Notes under the pieces: model-generated
Databases searched by the model: none
What the model saw: the letters and a program-made list of their open reading frames with translations, nothing else
What the model was told of the DNA's origin: nothing
Assembly: GCA_947462335.1 (NCBI GenBank)
Contig: OX381710.1
Location: 59,280,842 to 59,344,841 of the forward strand
Direction: 5' to 3'
Length of the DNA stretch: 64,000 bases
Source of the DNA: Harmothoe impar
Taxonomy: Eukaryota > Annelida > Polychaeta > Phyllodocida > Polynoidae
Shown here: piece by piece, positions 59,062 to 64,000 of the stretch
Layout of the letters: each line of letters starts with the position of its first letter
How positions within the stretch are numbered: position 1 is the stretch's first letter
Made by a program: the position numbers and the translations under genes

Positions 59062-59381
59062 GGGAGTGGTCATTTTTTAACAACAGGGGGGGGTTGGTGG
59101 ATTTGGGGGGGGGACCAAAAAAATTTGGACCCCTTGAAGGGGGGGGACCAAAAAAATTTGGACCCCTCTTGAGGGGGGACCAAAAAAATTGCACCCCTTT
59201 TTAGCGAAAAAGCCCGCGCGTTACTATAGCTCAAAGGGGTCGGCCGCGCTCAATTTCAACTTGCCTGAGGGGGGGGACCAAAAAAATGTCAACCCCTCCC
59301 GTGGGGGGGACCAAAGAAATTTCGACCCGCTCACGCGAAAATCCACCGACCGCCCCCTGTTGTTAAAAAATGACCACTCCC
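59062..59381 (+). mobile_element. 320-bp MITE with TTA target duplication (PIF/Harbinger-like)
   Basis: Begins GGGAGTGGTCATTTTTTAAC and ends with the complement GTTAAAAAATGACCACTCCC. TIR pairing extends about 45 bp through CAACAGGGGG..GGTGGATTT. TTA flanks both ends (59059-59061 and 59382-59384), the TWA duplication characteristic of PIF/Harbinger elements. The interior consists of four or five GGGGGGACCAAAAAAATTTGG-type units with CCCCTT...AAGGGG inversions. A half copy lies at 352-440. No coding capacity; frames over it are artefacts. Confidence 0.8.
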
Positions 59382-59878
59382 TTATACAACACTGCCCAAC
59401 TCCTAGATCCGCTGTAGAATGGTGGGCCTCACGCCCCAGCCTCGCATCCAGAGTCCCGCAAGTGTCCCCACGTTTTCAAGGACTCAATTACACACAGACA
59501 TTCACAGAGAAATTCAATTCGAGAAAAAGAAGAGAAATGAGGAAAGGGGATTGGGAAAAAAGAGGAAATTGAAGAAAGGTGATTATCCATCCATGCATGA
59601 CTCCCTGCCCAATGCAAGTAAAAAGAAAGAACTATTGGCTCCTCATGTGACCGCTCTGTGAGACTCCCCAGGGAAAGCGGATGGTGGTTTGGGCAATTTC
59701 GTTTCACCTGAAGTGATGATAAATTTTTCCCATAAAAAAGAGTTGAGGGTTGAATTTAAAAGAACGCAAATATCAGTTCACCATGTTCTTCCATATTGCC
59801 CCATAGCTATAGCAAAGACTCTCTCTATAGTAGCGTTGTGTAGGTATGTCTTTCCCTGCCTGTCTCTGTCTCCCTGTT

Positions 59879-59880
<2 letters not shown>

Positions 59881-59949
<69 letters not shown>
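59881..59949 (+). repeat. (CT)n microsatellite
   Basis: About 60 bases of uninterrupted TC/CT within a wider pyrimidine-rich stretch (59840-60070). Ser/Leu frames on plus and Arg/Glu frames on minus are artefacts. Confidence 0.95.
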
Positions 59950-60079
59950 ATACATCTATCGATGTTCCCCTTTGTCACTCGGTTTCAATCTCCCTCTCCC
60001 TTCTCTTTCTGGTTATCCCCCTTATTCTGTCTTTCTTTCTGAGTATCTGTTCCTCTCCATCCCTTCCCTAAGTGTACCT

Positions 60080-60700
60080 TTAAAACCATACAGCTATAGG
60101 TCATTTCTAGTTTGCATCCTTCGATCCTGCCTACACAGCGGGGTCGGGCCGGGTCGATTCTATCGACAGCTCGTCAGGCCCTAATGCCCTCACACCCACC
60201 CTGGAGGTGAGGGGCTCTTTATCCAGGTATTTTCACACCTCCATTGGCCAGGCGTGGAAGTGGACAGGGCCTTTTTTATGCTTCCATTACTGCCCAATCA
60301 GGGAAACACGCCAACCTGTTAGGGCGCTTTATTTGACGGGCTTGGGCTGGCATTTATTGTGGGCGGGCAGCAGCTGGTGTGGGCTGTTGTGACAGGAAGG
60401 CCTGTGGGTGTGGTAGGGGTGAAAGGCTATGCAAGGTGCTGGGGGAGGCTTGAGGAGCCTGCAGGAATGTGCGCTAGGGGATCTGGAGAGGATAGAGAAG
60501 ACTCGTGTTAGAGTGTGTGAAGTGAGAATATAGTGGTTATGATGTCAATTTTCCCTGTCATTGCATGTGGTTCCAATATTCACACATTTGTTTGGGAGAC
60601 AATAGCATGCAGAGCAACTAGGCAATAGTGCAAGTATCTTATTAAGTATCGCATCAATAATGTTCATTCTAGGAGTATGATTAGGATTAGAAATTAGATG
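60080..60700. other. No recognisable feature
   Basis: Moderately GC-rich sequence (60130-60480) with no protein-like frame and no repeat. Confidence 0.45.
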
Positions 60701-60706
60701 TTAAAA

Positions 60707-61051
60707 CAGGGGTAGACACTAACTTTTTCAGCTGTGGTCCAAAGATCTATGGGCCCGGACATTTAGCTGTGGGCCAGGGAGTAGATTTTACTTTTTTTCA
60801 AAGAGGAAATCATATAAATTCCTGATTTACCAATGTTAAAATGAGACCAAATTGCTTCATTTCCTTACATTTTTCTCTTTACAAAGGTATATTACATGTC
60901 TATACTAAGCAGTTATATTCCTATAGAATATCTTGTAAAATTTCCTGTGGGCCACCCAGGCCCATGGGAAAGTAATTCTGAAGAAAACTACGGGCCCGGA
61001 CTCAAAATTACGGGCCATTGGCTCCCGGGCCAGCGTTAGTGTCTACCCCTG
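60707..61051. mobile_element. 345-bp TIR element, hAT-like, 6-bp TSD
   Basis: Starts CAGGGGTAGACACTAAC and ends GTTAGTGTCTACCCCTG, a perfect 17-bp TIR. TTAAAA flanks both sides exactly (60701-60706 and 61052-61057). CAGGGGT termini are typical of hAT elements, although hAT duplications are usually 8 bp. The subterminal regions share GGGCCCGGAC and GTGGGCCA strings. Non-autonomous. Confidence 0.8.
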
Positions 61052-61057
61052 TTAAAA

Positions 61058-62058
61058 GGCTAAACTTGTATAAGAAGTTCACCTCCGTATTATGTTAAGG
61101 CCGTACCAGAAATGGTAGCTGGATGGAGGGCGTGGGGCATTATAGACAATACCATTCATGGCACAGACACCAGTCAGCACATCTATGTTTAGAGCTAGCG
61201 GGTATATACCAGGTCAATAACACTACGTGCCCTTGATCACGGGAAGTGGGTTGTATGAGTGTACTTAGTGTTTTATTTCGCACGTACCAGTACCCAGTAT
61301 AGTATATAGTGTGGTCCCTGCCATGTTGTATTGCGGGAATGTACTCTCACACAAGTACATTACCTATAGTTAGGGACTATCATAGTTATAGCAGTCATTT
61401 TGGAAAATATAAAATAATGCTAAGATAATATGTAATATGTTTACAGGAATAATACACATATATGCTGATCTAGATTGTCGATGTTTAATAAATGAACTAT
61501 ATTCAATAATTTTAAAACTCGTTTTTTTTCTGTCTGCGTGTCATATGTCAACCCTATTTGGTTCTTGACAATATCTGATAACATTTCGTTGTCCATTGCA
61601 GGTAAGTCTACAGCATCTACAGAGTGGAGATGATTTACTGTCAGCGGGGTAAAAGGTAGGGCGACGAATATTAATGTTAATGGTGAACTGCTGTCTCACA
61701 GTGGCGGTAGCAGTGGTATAAATAACGGAATTAAAATATGACTGACTTGTCGTCTCCCTCCCCGTACACCTCTCACCCTTTCTGCGTGGGAGGAGTGAAT
61801 TACTTAAACTGTCACCCATCTTGCCAATGCAATAGAATCTAAAATCACCAGACATTAGCGGAATGCCTTCCAGCACCGTTTGTTCAGTACAACATGGTAT
61901 ACAACAGAAGTAAATGTGATTGAGCCTTCCTTGAAATACTTGAAGTACATGACTTTACAATGATTCATTAAATCAATACGTCCAAAACTTTCTTAAAGCA
62001 TTAAGAGAACCAGCTATAGCGATACAGCTACATGTTAGTACCTTCCTCCATTACTACC
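61058..62058. other. No recognisable feature
   Basis: AT-rich sequence. One 111-codon minus frame (61541-61876) shows no recognisable domain. Confidence 0.45.
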
Positions 62059-62336
62059 ACTGCCACACACTGAAAAAGTAAACTCGTCTCCAGACTCATC
62101 GAAGTGACTGTCATAAAATAAAGAGTCAAAAGTTGTCTAATGTATCAGGTTACCATCCCACAAATAGAATCTGGAGCTGGCAAATGTCGGGTTTTGGGCT
62201 GGCACATACCAAGTGGGTCTTCTATTTCCAGTTAGAAGACCCGCTTCCTTGTCACTTAGACAAGTTTTTGACTCGTTTATTTTATGACCGTCACTTTGAA
62301 GAGTCTGGAGACAAGTTTATTTTTTGAGTGCAGTGG
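62059..62336. mobile_element. Foldback element, about 278 bp, 70-bp arms
   Basis: The left arm (CTGAAAAAGTAAACTCGTCT, CCAGACTCATCGAAGTGAC, TCATAAAATAAA, GAGTCAAAAGTTGTCTAA) is the reverse complement of 62263-62330 at about 85-90 percent identity. The outer ends CACTGC/GCAGTG pair near 62059 and 62336. A secondary stem GGGTCTTCT...AGAAGACCC lies inside (62214-62241). The 64-codon frame over it is an artefact. No clear target duplication. Confidence 0.7.
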
Positions 62337-62933
62337 TGCTGCAGTGGTGCTGCGTTAGCCCTGTATGGCAGTAGACATGGAGAGACTTGTTGCTGATAAG
62401 GCAGTGACTAGGTAGGGTCAATAGACAGGCTGCAGGCAGGTCGATAGCTGCCATGTAGGACCTGCTGATCACACTTCATACTGCTGATAGCTGACATGTA
62501 GAGGTGGCCATCTGACAGTGTAATCTATGTCCTGACAGATACTGCTACCATGGACGTGTCACCCCCAGCTCCTACTCCACATACTACTCAGTGCAGTGTG
62601 CTAAACGTAAGCCACCTTCCATTACATCCCAATAAGGAGGGTTCTACTACCCAAGATGTATTCTTACGTTACCTATTCTGCAGCTAGCATAGGGTCTGGG
62701 GCATCCAAAATTCGAAGGCTGTGGCATTCTAAGATTAAACAACACGAATGTTGAAAATGGTCGAAGCATAAGGTGATCATACAAAGCATGGTAAGTTATT
62801 GGATATTCCAAAGAATCATCAAATACTTTCCATTCCTGATTGCATCCATACATGATTTATATGCACGCAATCTTATTGACCAGCTGGAAAAGTTATCACC
62901 TATATAAAAGGAATTTTCTATAGATACCAAGAT
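62337..62933. other. No recognisable feature
   Basis: A GCTGCAGTGGT duplication at about 62335-62350. Otherwise unremarkable. Confidence 0.5.
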
Positions 62934-63588
62934 CTAAAGTGGTGATTCCACCAACGCGACGTGACGGATCCGTCCATTTTTTGGACGGATCCGTCCATTT
63001 TTGGACGGATCCATCAAGTGACGGGTTGGTGGAAGCCATTTTCCCCGTCATTAGCACGCCAAAAGTGTGACGGATCCGTCAGAATGGCTTCCACCAGTCC
63101 GTCCGTCGACGGATCCGTCAATGGACGGACTGGTGGAAGCAGGAAAATGGAAATCCGTCCGTCAACGGGTGACGGATCCGTCACCATTTTGGCGGATCCG
63201 TCAACTGACGGGAATATTAAAAATTTTTGATATTCCCGTCCATTGACGGATCCGCCAAAATGTGACGGATCCGTCACCCGTTGACGGACGGATTTCCATT
63301 TTCCTGCTTCCACCAGTCCGTCCGTTGACGGATCCGTCGACGGACGGATCAGTGGATCACTTTTTTGGGTCCTTATGACGGCTAATTTGGCTTCCACCAA
63401 TCCGTCCGTTGACGGATCCGTCCGTTGACGGATCCGTCCATCGACGGATCCGTCAAAACAGGTATCTAGTCTATCAAATATGGACGGATCCGTCCAAAAC
63501 GGACGGATTTGACCAATCCGTTGACGGACGGAGAGGACGGGGACATTGACGGATCCGTCACGTGGCGTTGGTGGAGTCAGCCCTTAAG
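62934..63588. mobile_element. 655-bp foldback element built from GACGGATCCGTC palindromes
   Basis: The ends pair over about 40 bp around CTCCACCAACGC and CGTGACGGATCCGTC. Inside, the 12-bp palindrome GACGGATCCGTC or a close variant occurs about 14 times. The two halves are themselves inverted copies, meeting at a centre near 63223 (GACGGGAATAT...ATATTCCCGTC around AAAAATTTTT). The string CTTCCACCAGTCCGTCCG appears in both arms. No coding capacity. Both strand frames over it mirror each other and are artefacts. A relic of the family lies at 21785-21986. Confidence 0.8.
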
Positions 63589-63783
63589 AAGCTGCTTCCA
63601 AGATAAATCTATACTGGCTTAGGGCTCGGGGTCAATAGCCTAGCCATGTATATCTCAACCTTGATCAATTCCCTACCGCACTATATATACCCTTTATTTA
63701 GCTCTAAATGCGGCTAGATCTTTAAAAGGTATATGTTTCTTATTTTCACCAAAGGGGGAGGTTACAGCCTGCCTTATACACAC
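63589..63783. other. No recognisable feature
   Basis: Short AT-rich spacer between two mobile elements. Confidence 0.5.
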
Positions 63784-64000
63784 TCATGGCTGTGTCTCAC
63801 GACCTTGGGCCAATGTTTTCATCTCTGACCGGGTGCCAGCTCTGACCGGGTGCCAGCTCTGACCGGGTGCCAGCTCTGACCGGGTGCCAGCTCTGACCGG
63901 CCTGAATAAAAACCGGTTATTTAGGTCAGATGTAGATATAATTTGGCTGAAAAGGTTAATGGATGTTATAACTCTTTAAACTAGTAATTAGTTGCCCATT
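63784..64000 (+). mobile_element. Truncated (by window edge) copy of the 725-1210 TIR family
   Basis: Begins CATGGCTGTGTCTCACGACC, then TTGGGCCAATGTTTTCATCT, then five CTCTGACCGGGTGCCAG-type 17-bp units ending CCGG, then AATAAAAACCGGTTATTTAG with AGATGTAGAT. This follows the order of the element at 725 at lower identity. The right terminus lies beyond the window. Confidence 0.7.

Noticed and set aside
59689..60184. Ser/Leu-rich open frames and Arg/Glu-rich antisense frames
   Set aside because: Direct translation of the (CT)n microsatellite at 59881-59949.
62961..63400. 89- and 128-codon frames rich in Asp, Pro and Ser on opposite strands
   Set aside because: Products of the GACGGATCCGTC palindromes. 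The two proteins share the same repeated residues because the DNA is self-complementary.

Overview
The window looks like a gene-poor, repeat-rich piece of an animal genome, most likely an invertebrate. The evidence is a single non-LTR retrotransposon reverse transcriptase as the only long open frame, RNA polymerase III-type tRNA-derived heads, polypurine/polypyrimidine and TA/CT microsatellites, many short non-autonomous inverted-repeat DNA elements, good eukaryotic splice signals, and no operons or bacterial ribosome-binding sites. I cannot name the species. No complete host protein gene can be supported.

Left part (1-10.5 kb): an inverted-repeat element carrying half of a second MITE (about 138-583), a 486-bp TIR element (725-1210), two tRNA-derived heads on the minus strand, a 937-bp TIR element with internal tandem units and a TGGA target duplication (2597-3533), a GGGGAATA-rich tract, a pre-miRNA-like hairpin (4343-4425), and a 1-kb palindrome-packed element (5283-6289). 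A GC-rich block (about 8.7-10.5 kb) ends a candidate 5' exon with a strong splice donor at 9828.

Middle (10.5-45 kb): long perfect hairpins (12986-13065, 18529-18601), an 11-copy 146-bp satellite with an X-box-like palindrome per unit (16748-18380), a relic foldback element next to a seven-copy 70-bp minisatellite whose units contain a YY1-like motif (21986-22490), TA and CT microsatellites, a 20-bp phased A-tract repeat followed by a coding-like segment with one in-frame stop (28699-29079), a 300-bp foldback element with a 9-bp target duplication (32817-33116), and a 2-kb TIR transposon that has amplified a 27-bp C-rich minisatellite (41632-43620).

Right part (45-64 kb): a 5'-truncated but otherwise uninterrupted reverse transcriptase on the minus strand (45759-47516) with a 3' UTR and poly(A) signal, then about 7 kb with nothing recognisable. 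After that comes a cluster of foldback and TIR MITEs (54942-55100, 59062-59381, 60707-61051, 62059-62336, 62934-63588). At the right edge is a second, truncated copy of the 725-1210 family.

The window reads as an intergenic or intronic graveyard of short inverted-repeat elements. Several families are present twice, several contain their own tandem arrays, and some short motifs (GAGCWGCTC, AAGATGGCGGC, X-box) recur more than chance predicts. All counts and alignments were made by eye.
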